Position numbers and translations under genes: made by a program. DNA of 64,000 nt from the NCBI GenBank assembly GCA_017541375.1, contig JAFXZE010000007.1:1-64000 (forward strand). Reading direction: 5' to 3'. The notes under the pieces are model-generated. The model was not told the DNA's origin. It searched no databases and saw nothing but the letters and a program-made list of their open reading frames with translations. This document shows positions 28,901 to 37,956 of this stretch, one piece after another; the first letter of the stretch is position 1; each line of letters begins with the position of its first letter. The stretch comes from Clostridia bacterium (GTDB lineage: Bacteria > Bacillota > Clostridia > Christensenellales > UBA1242).

Positions 28901-30675
28901 ATGGAAAGGTGGTAGTAAGTACTAATGGCTCACTTACTGACATATCATCTCTTACCGAAACCCCTCAATTACAAAATGTGCCTGTAGGGAGTACAGTGTA
29001 TGTGTACCTGCTACCTGACTATGCAAACTTCTATGTAAAAGACTCTTCAAAAGGTCTTACAGGCTTTAGTAGTGTAGGAAGTAATGGGCTATGTAAAAAA
29101 GCTATCACTATAGAAAGTAGCGTGGCCCAAAGCTACAAGGTCTACTACAAACAACGAACAGATCTCGCTGTAAACTTTACGCTAGATGTGAGCAAGGTGC
29201 CAACTGAAGACCGTAGCTACATTACAGCTCCAACAAACCTAACGAATAAATCTAAGACAGATACAATAGGTAGTAGCAAGCTAGCCATCAACAAAAACTA
29301 CAAGGACAGCTACTTTGTATATAGCATTGATAAAGTGAAATTAAACAACACCACATATAACCTCGCTTCATCTCAACCAGGAGCTGTAGCAGGTACACTT
29401 AATGGCAACAACCAAGAATATACGCTATCTAGTTACTTTAGCTCGAGCGTGCCTACCATTGGAGCAATGCTAGCCTTAGGTGGGGAAGCAATCACCTACA
29501 CCAACACCACTCTTACAATAAAACTTACAATCTACCCAGTAAACTTCACTGTGACCTCAAATATTACTGTGGATGATGTAGCCAATCAGACAGTAGCAGG
29601 GTTGGTAACAATCACATCTAAGGTGGGCAATAGTGACCCAGTTACCGTAACCAATGGGCAATGTCAGTATGAAAGCATAGTGACAGTGACCTGTGGAAAA
29701 ACAGGATATCAGATAGGCTCTGTTACTCTAAGTGGTGGCACAACTACTTTTGATGTGCAGGCTGTAAGTGGATCTTATACTTACGGAGGAACTGTGACTG
29801 GTAAATTTACCATGCCATCAACTAGTGTAGTAGTAAATATATCGATATACTCTAAAAGCTATCAATTAGCTGTGGTGGATAATCTAAATAGCTCTAGTTA
29901 TCTTACTGAGTTTAATGCCTCATCCAGCGTGCCAGAAGCTAATAAAGTAAGCTCATTAAATGCTAGTGACAAGGGATTAACTACAACGCAAAACTTTAGT
30001 GTAACTAAGACTAGAACCAATCCTGGTTTGCCGTCAGACAATGCAAATAGCGAATATTTGTACTATGGTAGTCAAGCTACTATTGGTGGAGCAAGCGTAA
30101 GCATAAAATTTGGAAATAACAACCTATATGAAAGTAGGCTGGTCGCTATAAAAGTGTACGCGGTTAAGTATACACCAACAAAAGGATTTAACGGTTCTCC
30201 TTCATATACACTAATAAGCACCCATGTAGCAAGCACAGGTCTAGTATTTACACCAGTAGACACTTTCTTTACTCCTACTGACCATACTTATGACTACTTT
30301 AACGGAATACTTGTGATATTTGAGTATAAACTACTACAAAAAGTAAGCTTGACATTTGATCTAAATGGCTCAGGTATCGAGCAGAACTTACTTTTGGCAA
30401 TCTTAGCTAGAAAAGAAAATGGAATAATCGTAGAGCAGTTGGTAGTATTTGTGGCTGCCGGAAACGAGAACGCAGTAACGATAATGTGTGAATCTGGTGA
30501 ATATGAGGTCATTAATAATCTCGGAATATTTGCTACAGTAGAAGTGACACAAAATGGTGATGATGTGGATGAAACAATCAACATAACAGATGATGAAGCA
30601 ACTGAAATCATAATGACAGCGACAGGAACACCAGGTAGTAGCGCAACTGTATTTGTCGTGAAGTTAATTGGATAA
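25996..30675 (+). CDS. Giant surface protein with DUF6273-like and GLUG domains
   Basis: A ~1559-residue protein. I start it at the ATG at 25996; the GTG at 25984 overlaps the GTGGAGG SD. Residues about 12-36 form a membrane anchor/signal. About 80-285 resembles DUF6273, including WLRS and IGVRPCVNI. About 360-500 carries GLUG motifs (YVGGLVGK, YVGGLVGG). The remaining ~1000 residues are Thr/Ser/Asn-rich beta repeats, partly like divergent InlB B-repeats (KGWYYAE). No sortase motif is seen. The PHP gene starts 15 bp downstream, so they are co-transcribed. It is a probable adhesin or envelope protein (inference). Confidence 0.83.
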   Translation: MSSSFRDFIISKRGIAIVVSCAVAVILGISLLFAIIARTNRNNALEFGEGDNLQLVSQEPLFGANGWNASVVEKLSHNLNQFGDNLALGNGGGLIVSSVVTFGGMEWTVVFKQKNMITLLANRSVATMPYDEVADYLNGEFYSEFKKKVGYANLDDLIVPYGDRKIYYQVQNAQSVLLEDLTGHDIRANDGKAGAKFWIPSAYEIGGFAVTNKSPTARVNSFKTTTTDYNRIINTGLWNTSNSMRKSAGNVWLRSTVGGETAGIINGVVKANSEAIGVRPCVNIALPNTVVSDSASTEVATAPKLANPDYTNAWTVDGSGRYQISTVDDLIRLSDAVADGVTFDSKTFILMNDLDFSNCTVWLPIGYMTEHSSMSFRGVLNGNGFKIKNLGSANTGLVGLFGYMRSGGVNNLGICDSFWWTTADNVGALIGYAYNPLVEKCYSTCGVSGGNYVGGLVGKFYTNTTAARMVNCYNAGSVSGNDYVGGLVGGKDTTSTQNLNITYSYNKAPVSAIGSHVDGVGTGMTYTASQVFSYSAAANGVTKTYDFMRTQSNFSGYDFTNTWYMPKSINDRMPALRAFIKTVSVEAYSYIESTGFVNETVDNTCSVQLNNGNPTNALAKNASCSIKAMAKVNTNAHYRLKGWYYAETSENYLPINWVALSWSPTVAVSSGIATYSTTQGFAEDMVLVAVFERLFCYRGYDLGVGFENSGDYVSGLTVTYVDANNNPATGYDATGQVSNIAANNIWYPEGTMMTLTMVYPTNSTALQAHYETTYTGSPSSANTIAVTRTTNNGVVTETFTSALHDVSRITATNTTLPSGDSIYIYFGTIRQYRIDLAAKFTSDYSAIDSSIYDTIQLSVKGNGWSSASTYNSSTDTSDKSLYSCRSDVYYDLSVSTYTSTKLNFVEWAIIYTDSTTHKITLNTQTTNRSYIQNLAIPSAIANIKLYALFTPNMGSVTITEGDNDAQDAYGKVVVSTNGSLTDISSLTETPQLQNVPVGSTVYVYLLPDYANFYVKDSSKGLTGFSSVGSNGLCKKAITIESSVAQSYKVYYKQRTDLAVNFTLDVSKVPTEDRSYITAPTNLTNKSKTDTIGSSKLAINKNYKDSYFVYSIDKVKLNNTTYNLASSQPGAVAGTLNGNNQEYTLSSYFSSSVPTIGAMLALGGEAITYTNTTLTIKLTIYPVNFTVTSNITVDDVANQTVAGLVTITSKVGNSDPVTVTNGQCQYESIVTVTCGKTGYQIGSVTLSGGTTTFDVQAVSGSYTYGGTVTGKFTMPSTSVVVNISIYSKSYQLAVVDNLNSSSYLTEFNASSSVPEANKVSSLNASDKGLTTTQNFSVTKTRTNPGLPSDNANSEYLYYGSQATIGGASVSIKFGNNNLYESRLVAIKVYAVKYTPTKGFNGSPSYTLISTHVASTGLVFTPVDTFFTPTDHTYDYFNGILVIFEYKLLQKVSLTFDLNGSGIEQNLLLAILARKENGIIVEQLVVFVAAGNENAVTIMCESGEYEVINNLGIFATVEVTQNGDDVDETINITDDEATEIIMTATGTPGSSATVFVVKLIG

Positions 30676-30690
30676 AAATGGAGAGAAAAA

Positions 30691-31605
30691 ATGTATAATA
30701 AACTGTATAGAAATGGTCAACTGATAGACTTACATATCCATACACAATATTCTGATGGAATGTATTCTGTGCCAGAATTGTTACGTTTTGCAGAAGCTCG
30801 CGGACTAGATGTGATTTCGTTTACTGACCATGATCTACTAGAAGCCAACTTTGAAATAAGAGACATGCATAGTAACGGTGGTTTTTGTGGGCGAATTATA
30901 AACGGTAGTGAAATAGCGTGTGTATATAAGGGGAAAAAATATGAAGTGCTTGCTTACGACTTTGATCTTGATACACTTGCTAAATATCCGGTGCTTACTT
31001 ATGAATATCAATTTATGCTCGAAGAAAAGCGTATGGAGAGCCTCAAAGAGATCGCTATGCGCTTAGGATTTAGATTTACGACAGGACTTCAGTTTGACCC
31101 AGTTTTCCGTACAGCTCACAAAACATTTTTTAATGACCTAGCAAATTATCCTGAAAATCAAAAATTATACGCTAAATATGGCATAGCCAAATCAGACAAT
31201 CTTTATAGGGATCATGTAATAAAACCTGGAGCCATATTTCACTGCCCCGAACTAATAAAAGATACTCCTCCAATTGAGGAAGTGTGTCGTCGCATTCATG
31301 AGGCTGGAGGATATGCGATATTTGCGCATCCATTTAAGGTTTATGAAGAAAATAATGTAAAACAGTTGGTAAAAGACATAACCAGCCTGAATATTGTTGA
31401 TGGTTTTGAGTGTATCCACAAAAAATTTAGCTTTTCAGAGTGTAAGTGGATGGAAAAATATTGCAATGACCAACATCTAATTGTCACTGGTGGTTCGGAT
31501 TTCCATGGCGATGGCTTTAAAATAGACGGCAAGCGTTTTGCCCCAGAGTATTTAGGCTATGTACAAAATGCTGATTTAGAAATCAGATTTCCAATCTCAA
31601 AATAG
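30691..31605 (+). CDS. PHP-domain phosphoesterase
   Basis: A 304-residue PHP (polymerase and histidinol phosphatase) metal-dependent phosphoesterase. Metal ligands are visible as HIHTQYSDG (residues 15-23), FTDHD near 44-48, a conserved E in NGSEIACVY, FAHPF near 211-215 and GGSDFHGDG near 267-275. Stand-alone members resemble YciV/TrpH-type enzymes acting on short oligonucleotides or nucleotide 3',5'-bisphosphates; the substrate here is inferred only. It has a GGAGAG SD and lies between two giant surface-protein genes with gaps of 15 and 23 bp, an unexpected operon partner. Confidence 0.88.
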   Translation: MYNKLYRNGQLIDLHIHTQYSDGMYSVPELLRFAEARGLDVISFTDHDLLEANFEIRDMHSNGGFCGRIINGSEIACVYKGKKYEVLAYDFDLDTLAKYPVLTYEYQFMLEEKRMESLKEIAMRLGFRFTTGLQFDPVFRTAHKTFFNDLANYPENQKLYAKYGIAKSDNLYRDHVIKPGAIFHCPELIKDTPPIEEVCRRIHEAGGYAIFAHPFKVYEENNVKQLVKDITSLNIVDGFECIHKKFSFSECKWMEKYCNDQHLIVTGGSDFHGDGFKIDGKRFAPEYLGYVQNADLEIRFPISK

Positions 31606-31628
31606 TCAACCAACAGAGGAGAGGGGGT

Positions 31629-34600
31629 ATGAAAGAAAAACTTCATCATTCACTTAGCGCAATTATTATAAGTGTATTTTGCGTATTGATATTAGGAGTA
31701 TTCCTAGCAGAAAATATAAGATTTGAAAAAACAGCAGCAAGTAATTCTGCTGTTTTTGCAGTTGTTAATGACGAGCGTTTAGATAATCTTGTTGATGTAG
31801 AAAATAGTGTGGTATGGAATGAAAATGCAACACTTAGTTGCATATCAGAGGGAAGCTATTCGCTGAGTAATCCATACAAAATTGCAAATGCAGAAGATTT
31901 AATAAAACTCGCTTACTTAATAAATATTAGTGATGATACAGGATGGTGCACCTATAGCTACAAAATGACAAATCATATTGATCTAAGTGGCTATAATTGG
32001 ATGCCTATAGGAACAGATGACAAGCCATTTTGTGGAATCTTTGATGGAGATGGTCACTCTATCTATGGATTAACTATTTTAGATAGCGAAAACAATGAAG
32101 ACAATAGATATGCTGGGCTATTTGGAAAAATTAGTTTGTCGAGCGGAATGCATGGCTTGATAAAGCGCTTGGGGTTAAAAGACTCTATCATAATTACTGC
32201 TAGAGATTATGTAGGTGCTATGGCTGGGCATATTAGCACACCCTTAGCTATTAACAATGAGTGGCAAGGCTATGAAAATCAAGACAATGGTGATAGGGCA
32301 TATTCGGAGGTAAATTTTGAACACATAAGTTTTGCTATAGAGGACTGTTATAGCATAGGTTATGTCCAAGGTGGCAGGCGAGTAGGTGGACTAGTAGGTT
32401 TTATCGAAAATGCGGCAATATTCAATTGCTACTGCTATGGAATGGAGCAGATCGATGGGGTGAATACACAATATGATGTATATTCCGTATGCTCTGAACT
32501 GGCAGCGGTCGGTGGACTTGTTGGTGGTACGACTCCTAATGGCAGTGTAACCAATATGATCAACACTATCACTGTGATGCGTGTGGGCGTTATCGAAGGT
32601 AGTATTAATCCTAGCCTAGGTCATGTGATTGGTACACTTAATGTAAATGACATATATGATTATAAAGATAGATATACCTATAATTTCTTTGCAAATGACT
32701 TGGGTGACTTTGAGGTGCCAAAACAAATAGGGGAATTAGGTACTGGCGTTACTTCAGTAAAGTTAATTAATACTACAAGTACAAGAAATTCTCCCTACTA
32801 TAATGCGTTTAGATTAAAAAGCCAAGCTACAGCTTTGCTTACCAAAACTAGTGGCGATGTAATATGGAAAAACCAACACGATACGGTATGGTTTGCTAGC
32901 TCCAAATATAATAGAGGGTTGCCAATATTGTGGAATGTGCCTCAGTTAGTCAAGGTGAGCTTTGTTGTGCGTGATAATGGGGATGATATATTTGTTACTA
33001 ATGGTACAAATGATGAAATGGCAGGGCCAGTATTGGCTACATATGAGTTTTATGATGAAGAAACACACTCATATATTTATGAACAGGGTAAAGTAAATCA
33101 TGATGCATTTAACATGGAAATAAAGCTTGAAGGAAACAACCAGTATGTATTTTCTGAGTGGGAATATGTATATCTTGCTACTGCGGAATGCACTAAACTA
33201 GATAATAGTATTAGTCAACCACCAGAAATTTATCAGAATGAAAAATCTGTAGGATATGCTTGTCATGACACTAAGATTGTATGTAACTTAAATTTAAAAC
33301 CTTATACCATTAAAGTGACGGCGTTAAATGTAGGTCAAATCAGAATAAATAATGATATAACTACTACAAAAGAAGTAATATATTCAGATGCCGTAAAGTT
33401 AAAAGTAGATTTAAATGATGGATACATTGTATCGGGGTTTGCTGTATATGGGACAATTTATGATGTAAATGGTAATAAGGTTGAGACTGGAAACATAGAT
33501 GACGAAAATGCTGGTGATGAAAATGCTAATGGCTCAAATTCAAATAATAACTCAATTTTTAATTATGATTCTGAAGGAGACTGCTATAATTTTTTACTAA
33601 GGAAATTTCTCAATAGTGAAGATTATTTAGGTGAATCTGATATCATAGAAATTACAGTTATTACTAGTCTAAAGACTATAAAAGTTACCATTACCAGCAA
33701 TACTCCATCCCCAGAGTTGATAAATGTGTATTATGCTGATGATGATAATAAAACACCTGCATTTTGTGAAAATCAGAGCATGCCATATGGAACGATAATA
33801 AACCTTGTAGCTGAAGTTTTAGAAACGCAGTCTGTTTATGAGTTTGCTAATTGGTCTATTAGTGTAGATGGGGTGGAAACTGAGGTTTCTGGAGCTGGGT
33901 TATTTACTTTTGACTACACAATAGGCGATTGTGATATTATAGTAGTGTGTGCAAATATTTGTAAGTATCAAGTAGGTGTATATAGTGTGTACAATAGTTA
34001 TGTGGGTGGAGATGTCGGATTATTTATTGATAACGATGGAACCGAAACTCTTTCTACCCAAACTTCATATGACTATGATATTGATGTAATAATAAAAGTA
34101 ACTCCGTATAAAGGCTATGATTATAAAGGACTAAAGCTATATAAAAAGGTTGGCGAGGAGCTTTCTCCTGTGGTGGGAGATGATGACGAATTTTATGCTA
34201 GATATACCAGTGGAATCCATGAAGTAAGAATAGAAATTGCAAGTTTTGCTGACGATAATAATTATAGATATGATTTGGTGTATGACTTGGTATTTAACGC
34301 AAAAGTATATGATTGCGAAATAGAAGTAAAGTATATGGATATATCAGAAAATGTGATATACGATGTTTCTATACAAAGTCAAATCGGTTTTATGAATGAT
34401 GATGAGAATAATCCCAATCCAGCTAGTGAAAATGAAGCTAACTTGATTTCATTGAGTGGATCAGCTGTAGATGGTCAAGACAAAGTTGTAAATGTAATTC
34501 CCGCGACTAACAATACCTATGTATATGGTACTTTATCTATATTTAACATAGATTACACAAATTTAATTGGTTTTGAGTTTTATGAGATTAGTGCAGTCGA

Positions 34601-36422
34601 AGTGCATGATGAGAGTACTTCTCCAATAACATTAAATCTAGACAATGAAAACAAACGTTTCTCATTTATTGTTGAAGGTAAAACAATAGTTACGCTTGTA
34701 GTAAAAGAGCGTAGCTATGGTTTTGAGGTAAGTGGAAGTAACAGCGATCAACAAGGTAAGACTTTTAACGAAAGCTTTATCAAATATCTTGATACTTCAG
34801 GAAATGAAATAGCACAAAATGAAATCTTTACTTACACAAAACTTAGCCATATGAAAGTTGTTGTAACTATGCCAACTGGATTTGAGTTTTGTGATAATTC
34901 ATTGCAAATAAATGGGGTAAATCAGGATGAATATCAGTATGATCCAGCTAGTAAACAACTGATCTTTGATGTAAAAGTAAATGGCAACAATGATTGTGAA
35001 TACACATTTAAATATAGACAAAAAGTAGTGCATGTATCTGCAAGTGTAGCTGGTGTAAGTGATGTGGATTTAATTACTTTTGGCATGGATAGTAGTCAAG
35101 TAAACATAAATGGAAATGTAAAGTCAATCGATGTATATAGTGGTCAGAGTGTTGTAATAGGGATTGTAGCAGACAGGTTACCTCGTCACTATGAATTTGC
35201 ATACTGGACGGTAAATGGGATTAACTGTGGTGATGACATCACACTTATAATCAATAATATCAAAGAAGATGCTCGTATAATTGCCGTTTTAAAGCCATTA
35301 CAATACAAACTCGATGTAAAAATTGGCAGATTTGGGGCTAATGGGTATGAATCTGATGCAAGTGTGGGTGTAATCGATAAAATAGGGATATTTAGCTATG
35401 GCGAACCTGTAGCTATCTCTGTGGAGGAAAGTGATGGATTTGCTTTTGTAGGCTGGTATGTAGAAGGTAATATAAATCAAGAAGAAAGTCCTATTGTGTA
35501 TAATACAAATTTGAGAGAGCCATTTGATACGGTTACTCAATCAACCAGTACATATAGTTTGCTCACCAATGACTTTACATTGCAGTTTTCTCTATTAGTT
35601 GATAATGCAGCTGTTTATGCAATTTTTCAACCTGTAAATAAGCTAATGATAAGAATAGGTCAAAAGGGCGCAGGGAAAGTAATTGTGGAAGAAAAAGATT
35701 CTATGAAGAGTCCTATGAGTAACGATGACTATTATTTTCAAAATAGCAAATTACTTTTGACGCCTATGTCAAATGAAAATTGGGAATTTAGTTATTGGGC
35801 AATTTCTGGGCAAATTTATGAAACCAATTTACTTGAGTTTGTGCTAACAGAAAATACTGTAATAGATGTTTATTTCAAGCCTATACACAATGTAAATGTC
35901 ATTACAAGCAATCCTCGTTATGGTAATGTAAATATAACAAGGCAGCAAAATGATTCTAATCAGGTGTCACTAAAGGCTAATGCTTCATCTAATTGTAGTT
36001 TTGTAGGCTGGGTAGTTGATGGAATAATGGTTAGTCATGCTCAAAGTTTCAATATGTACTTAAATGGTGATATAAATATTGAAGCAAAATTTAAAAAAGA
36101 GTTTAACTGGAATGTTGTTATAATAATCATTGGATGTTTGTTTTTTATAGTAGTAACGATAGCTATAGCCTCATATTACATCCAACGAAGAGAAGAAGAA
36201 CCGATGAAGGTAAGAATATTACTAAATAGTAAGGATGATAAAGAAGTGTTACAAAGAAAAGCAAAGAAAAATATTTATAGAGATATTATAGAACCCGTTC
36301 CAACTAGAAAAATTGCTAAAACAAATGTTGCTCCAATTCCTGTGCGAAAGATTAATGTAGCTCCTATGACACACAAAGGAGAGGTTATTACCAAAGTAAA
36401 GCATGATGAGGAACAACGTTAG
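31629..36422 (+). CDS. Giant bitopic repeat protein with GLUG motifs and a basic cytoplasmic tail
   Basis: A 1597-residue protein. Residues 10-30 are a signal/anchor helix. GLUG-type repeats lie around 100-330 (YAGLFGK, VGGLVGF, VGGLVGG). A long series of InlB-B-like beta repeats follows (FSEWEYVY, FANWSI, FVGWYVEG, FSYWAISG, FVGWVVDG). Near residue 1495-1520 is a second strong membrane helix (VVIIIIGCLFFIVVTIAIA). It is followed by ~75 residues rich in Lys/Arg with a near-repeat (PVPTRKIAK; PIPVRKINV). This predicts a type I membrane protein with an intracellular basic tail, unlike the other giants here. The SD is AGAGGAGAGG. A terminator follows. Confidence 0.83.
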   Translation: MKEKLHHSLSAIIISVFCVLILGVFLAENIRFEKTAASNSAVFAVVNDERLDNLVDVENSVVWNENATLSCISEGSYSLSNPYKIANAEDLIKLAYLINISDDTGWCTYSYKMTNHIDLSGYNWMPIGTDDKPFCGIFDGDGHSIYGLTILDSENNEDNRYAGLFGKISLSSGMHGLIKRLGLKDSIIITARDYVGAMAGHISTPLAINNEWQGYENQDNGDRAYSEVNFEHISFAIEDCYSIGYVQGGRRVGGLVGFIENAAIFNCYCYGMEQIDGVNTQYDVYSVCSELAAVGGLVGGTTPNGSVTNMINTITVMRVGVIEGSINPSLGHVIGTLNVNDIYDYKDRYTYNFFANDLGDFEVPKQIGELGTGVTSVKLINTTSTRNSPYYNAFRLKSQATALLTKTSGDVIWKNQHDTVWFASSKYNRGLPILWNVPQLVKVSFVVRDNGDDIFVTNGTNDEMAGPVLATYEFYDEETHSYIYEQGKVNHDAFNMEIKLEGNNQYVFSEWEYVYLATAECTKLDNSISQPPEIYQNEKSVGYACHDTKIVCNLNLKPYTIKVTALNVGQIRINNDITTTKEVIYSDAVKLKVDLNDGYIVSGFAVYGTIYDVNGNKVETGNIDDENAGDENANGSNSNNNSIFNYDSEGDCYNFLLRKFLNSEDYLGESDIIEITVITSLKTIKVTITSNTPSPELINVYYADDDNKTPAFCENQSMPYGTIINLVAEVLETQSVYEFANWSISVDGVETEVSGAGLFTFDYTIGDCDIIVVCANICKYQVGVYSVYNSYVGGDVGLFIDNDGTETLSTQTSYDYDIDVIIKVTPYKGYDYKGLKLYKKVGEELSPVVGDDDEFYARYTSGIHEVRIEIASFADDNNYRYDLVYDLVFNAKVYDCEIEVKYMDISENVIYDVSIQSQIGFMNDDENNPNPASENEANLISLSGSAVDGQDKVVNVIPATNNTYVYGTLSIFNIDYTNLIGFEFYEISAVEVHDESTSPITLNLDNENKRFSFIVEGKTIVTLVVKERSYGFEVSGSNSDQQGKTFNESFIKYLDTSGNEIAQNEIFTYTKLSHMKVVVTMPTGFEFCDNSLQINGVNQDEYQYDPASKQLIFDVKVNGNNDCEYTFKYRQKVVHVSASVAGVSDVDLITFGMDSSQVNINGNVKSIDVYSGQSVVIGIVADRLPRHYEFAYWTVNGINCGDDITLIINNIKEDARIIAVLKPLQYKLDVKIGRFGANGYESDASVGVIDKIGIFSYGEPVAISVEESDGFAFVGWYVEGNINQEESPIVYNTNLREPFDTVTQSTSTYSLLTNDFTLQFSLLVDNAAVYAIFQPVNKLMIRIGQKGAGKVIVEEKDSMKSPMSNDDYYFQNSKLLLTPMSNENWEFSYWAISGQIYETNLLEFVLTENTVIDVYFKPIHNVNVITSNPRYGNVNITRQQNDSNQVSLKANASSNCSFVGWVVDGIMVSHAQSFNMYLNGDINIEAKFKKEFNWNVVIIIIGCLFFIVVTIAIASYYIQRREEEPMKVRILLNSKDDKEVLQRKAKKNIYRDIIEPVPTRKIAKTNVAPIPVRKINVAPMTHKGEVITKVKHDEEQR

Positions 36423-36427
36423 AATGA

Positions 36428-36463
36428 AAGAGAAACAAATCTTAAAGATTGTTTCTCTTTTAT
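36428..36463 (+). terminator. Intrinsic terminator after the giant bitopic protein gene
   Basis: An AAAGAGAAACAA / TTGTTTCTCTTT stem with a short loop and T-rich end lies just after the TAG at 36420-36422. Confidence 0.8.
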
Positions 36464-36479
36464 AGTTATATGTTGACTG

Positions 36480-36508
36480 TTGACTGAAAAGCTAATTTAT
36501 GTTATAAT
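36480..36508 (+). promoter_or_regulatory. Sigma-A promoter of the HAD phosphatase gene
   Basis: TTGACT-17 bp-TATAAT. The -35 hexamer is tandemly duplicated (TTGACTG twice, 36473-36486), of which the downstream copy has ideal spacing. Confidence 0.75.
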
Positions 36509-36580
36509 GAAACTATAAAAAAATGATTGTTGACGCATTAGGTTTTAATTAAGTTTAAGTAAAAAGGAAAGTGGTGCAAT

Positions 36581-37213
36581 ATGAGTTATAAATTAATAAT
36601 TTTTGATTTTGATGGTACATTATCAGATACTTCTCCTCATATATTAAATTGCGGACAAAAGTGTATTGATAAATTCAATTTAAGATATCCAACGCAACAA
36701 GAAATCAACTCAATGGGTGGTGGGGTATTTGCAAATACAATGATGTCTCTTGGGGCAACAGAAGATATGATTACTCCACTTAAAGAATATTATAAACAAA
36801 TTTTTTTAGAAGATGTATCAGATATTACTTTATATGATGGTGTTTTTGATACGTTGATGAGGATAAAGGCAAGAGGGATAAAACTTGCAATTGCGACGAA
36901 CAGAGGTAGAGAAATACTTCTACCACTTTTAAAACATTTAGGCATATTAGATTTGTTTGATGAGTTGGTATGTGAAAGTGATGTAAACAATAAAAAGCCA
37001 CATCCTGAAATGATAGATTTAATTTTGAATAAGTTAAAAATTCCCAAAGAAGATTCTCTTATTGTAGGTGATACCAAATATGATGTTTTATTGGGTAAAA
37101 ATTCTAACATTAGGACCTGCTTGGTTGATTATAGTAAAAAAGGGTATAATGACGAATCAAAGCCAGATTATGTAGTACATGATTTTAAAGAAATAGTTGA
37201 TATTTTAAAATAA
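36581..37213 (+). CDS. HAD-superfamily phosphatase (phosphoglycolate phosphatase-like)
   Basis: A 210-residue HAD hydrolase. Motif I is FDFDGTLSDT (residues 8-17) with the nucleophile Asp and acid/base Asp, motif II is IATNRG near 107, a Lys in NNKKPHPE lies near 145, and motif IV is IVGDTKYDVLLGKN near 163-176. The helical cap between motifs I and II (about 18-85) places it with Gph/PgpB-type enzymes. It probably dephosphorylates a small metabolite; the substrate cannot be read. It has its own promoter and an AAAGGAAAG SD. It opens a segment (to 39753) that looks AT-richer by eye than its surroundings. Confidence 0.85.
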   Translation: MSYKLIIFDFDGTLSDTSPHILNCGQKCIDKFNLRYPTQQEINSMGGGVFANTMMSLGATEDMITPLKEYYKQIFLEDVSDITLYDGVFDTLMRIKARGIKLAIATNRGREILLPLLKHLGILDLFDELVCESDVNNKKPHPEMIDLILNKLKIPKEDSLIVGDTKYDVLLGKNSNIRTCLVDYSKKGYNDESKPDYVVHDFKEIVDILK

Positions 37214-37375
37214 TTAAGTAATGAATATTTGTATAATTAATTCGTTATTATTAACCGTTATTCATCATAGAGCAGACAGTGATGATTGCTGGGGGATGAA
37301 TCTAAGTGTCTCAGGGTAAAAATGTGTGAGGTAGAATTGAATGGTTATTTGATTAGCTGATTTGAAAAAAGTTAT

Positions 37376-37741
37376 TTGGAGTTTGTTAAATTGAATCATT
37401 TTGAATTTAGAATTTATAAAGAAGTTTATGATGATATGGTTTCTGGTAAAAAAACTATTGAATTTCGCTTACTAAATAACAAAACTGAAAGCATTAAAGA
37501 AGGAGATGAAATTCAATTTAAAGTTTTAGATAACAATGACAAATATATATTAGTTGAAGTTGTTAGTAAATATATTTATAATGATTTAGAAGAATTATGG
37601 AATCAGAAAGAAATATTGAATAACATACTAAATTACTCAAAGGATGAATTTGTTAGTGCATTTTATAGTATTTTTGGTAAAGAAAAAGTAGATAATTCAA
37701 AAATTGTTGGAATCAAATTTAAAATAAAGAAATTTGCTTAA
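37376..37741 (+). CDS. ASCH-domain small protein
   Basis: A 121-residue protein with an ASCH/PUA-like fold pattern: YKEVYDDMVSGKKTIEFRLLN (family-typical SGKKTIE-x-R), then KEGDEIQFKV and a C-terminal GIKFK strand. ASCH proteins bind RNA or modified nucleotides, and some hydrolyse N4-acetylcytidine. The start is uncertain: a TTG at 37376 lacks an obvious SD, and a second TTG lies six codons in, while the upstream frame is closed by a TGA. It could be a weakly expressed or recently acquired gene. It sits between the HAD phosphatase and the DUF262 nuclease. Confidence 0.7.
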   Translation: MEFVKLNHFEFRIYKEVYDDMVSGKKTIEFRLLNNKTESIKEGDEIQFKVLDNNDKYILVEVVSKYIYNDLEELWNQKEILNNILNYSKDEFVSAFYSIFGKEKVDNSKIVGIKFKIKKFA

Positions 37742-37900
37742 GTGGTATTTTGCTAAAAGTTACATATTTTAAAAGGAAGCCCTTGGCAAAATGCTACAGG
37801 CTACTTACTCCTACGAAAACTCTGGTATACCAACAAACAAAAGCAATTAATAAGGAGTGGGGCATATAGAATTGTTTTTTTGCTTTTTTATTGAATTAGT
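37742..37900. other. Intergenic stretch with a possible gene relic
   Basis: No convincing gene is present. One + strand frame stays open for about 40 codons from 37757 (start of sense: KLHILKGSPWQ), with tryptophan- and glycine-containing codons unlike random AT-rich sequence, but it has no start codon or SD. It may be the 3' remnant of a lost gene. Confidence 0.25.
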
Positions 37901-37929
37901 TTGGCAAAGTTTAAATTATATGTTATAAT
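37901..37929 (+). promoter_or_regulatory. Sigma-A promoter of the DUF262 gene
   Basis: TTGGCA-17 bp-TATAAT, 27 bp upstream of the ATG at 37957. Confidence 0.75.
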
Positions 37930-37956
37930 AAGACATATTTTTTGTGGAGTATAAAA

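Noticed and set aside
37214..37375. Possible riboswitch or T-box before the ASCH gene
   Set aside because: Some G-rich segments are present, but no T-box core (GGTGGNACCGCG) or other known aptamer consensus was found.
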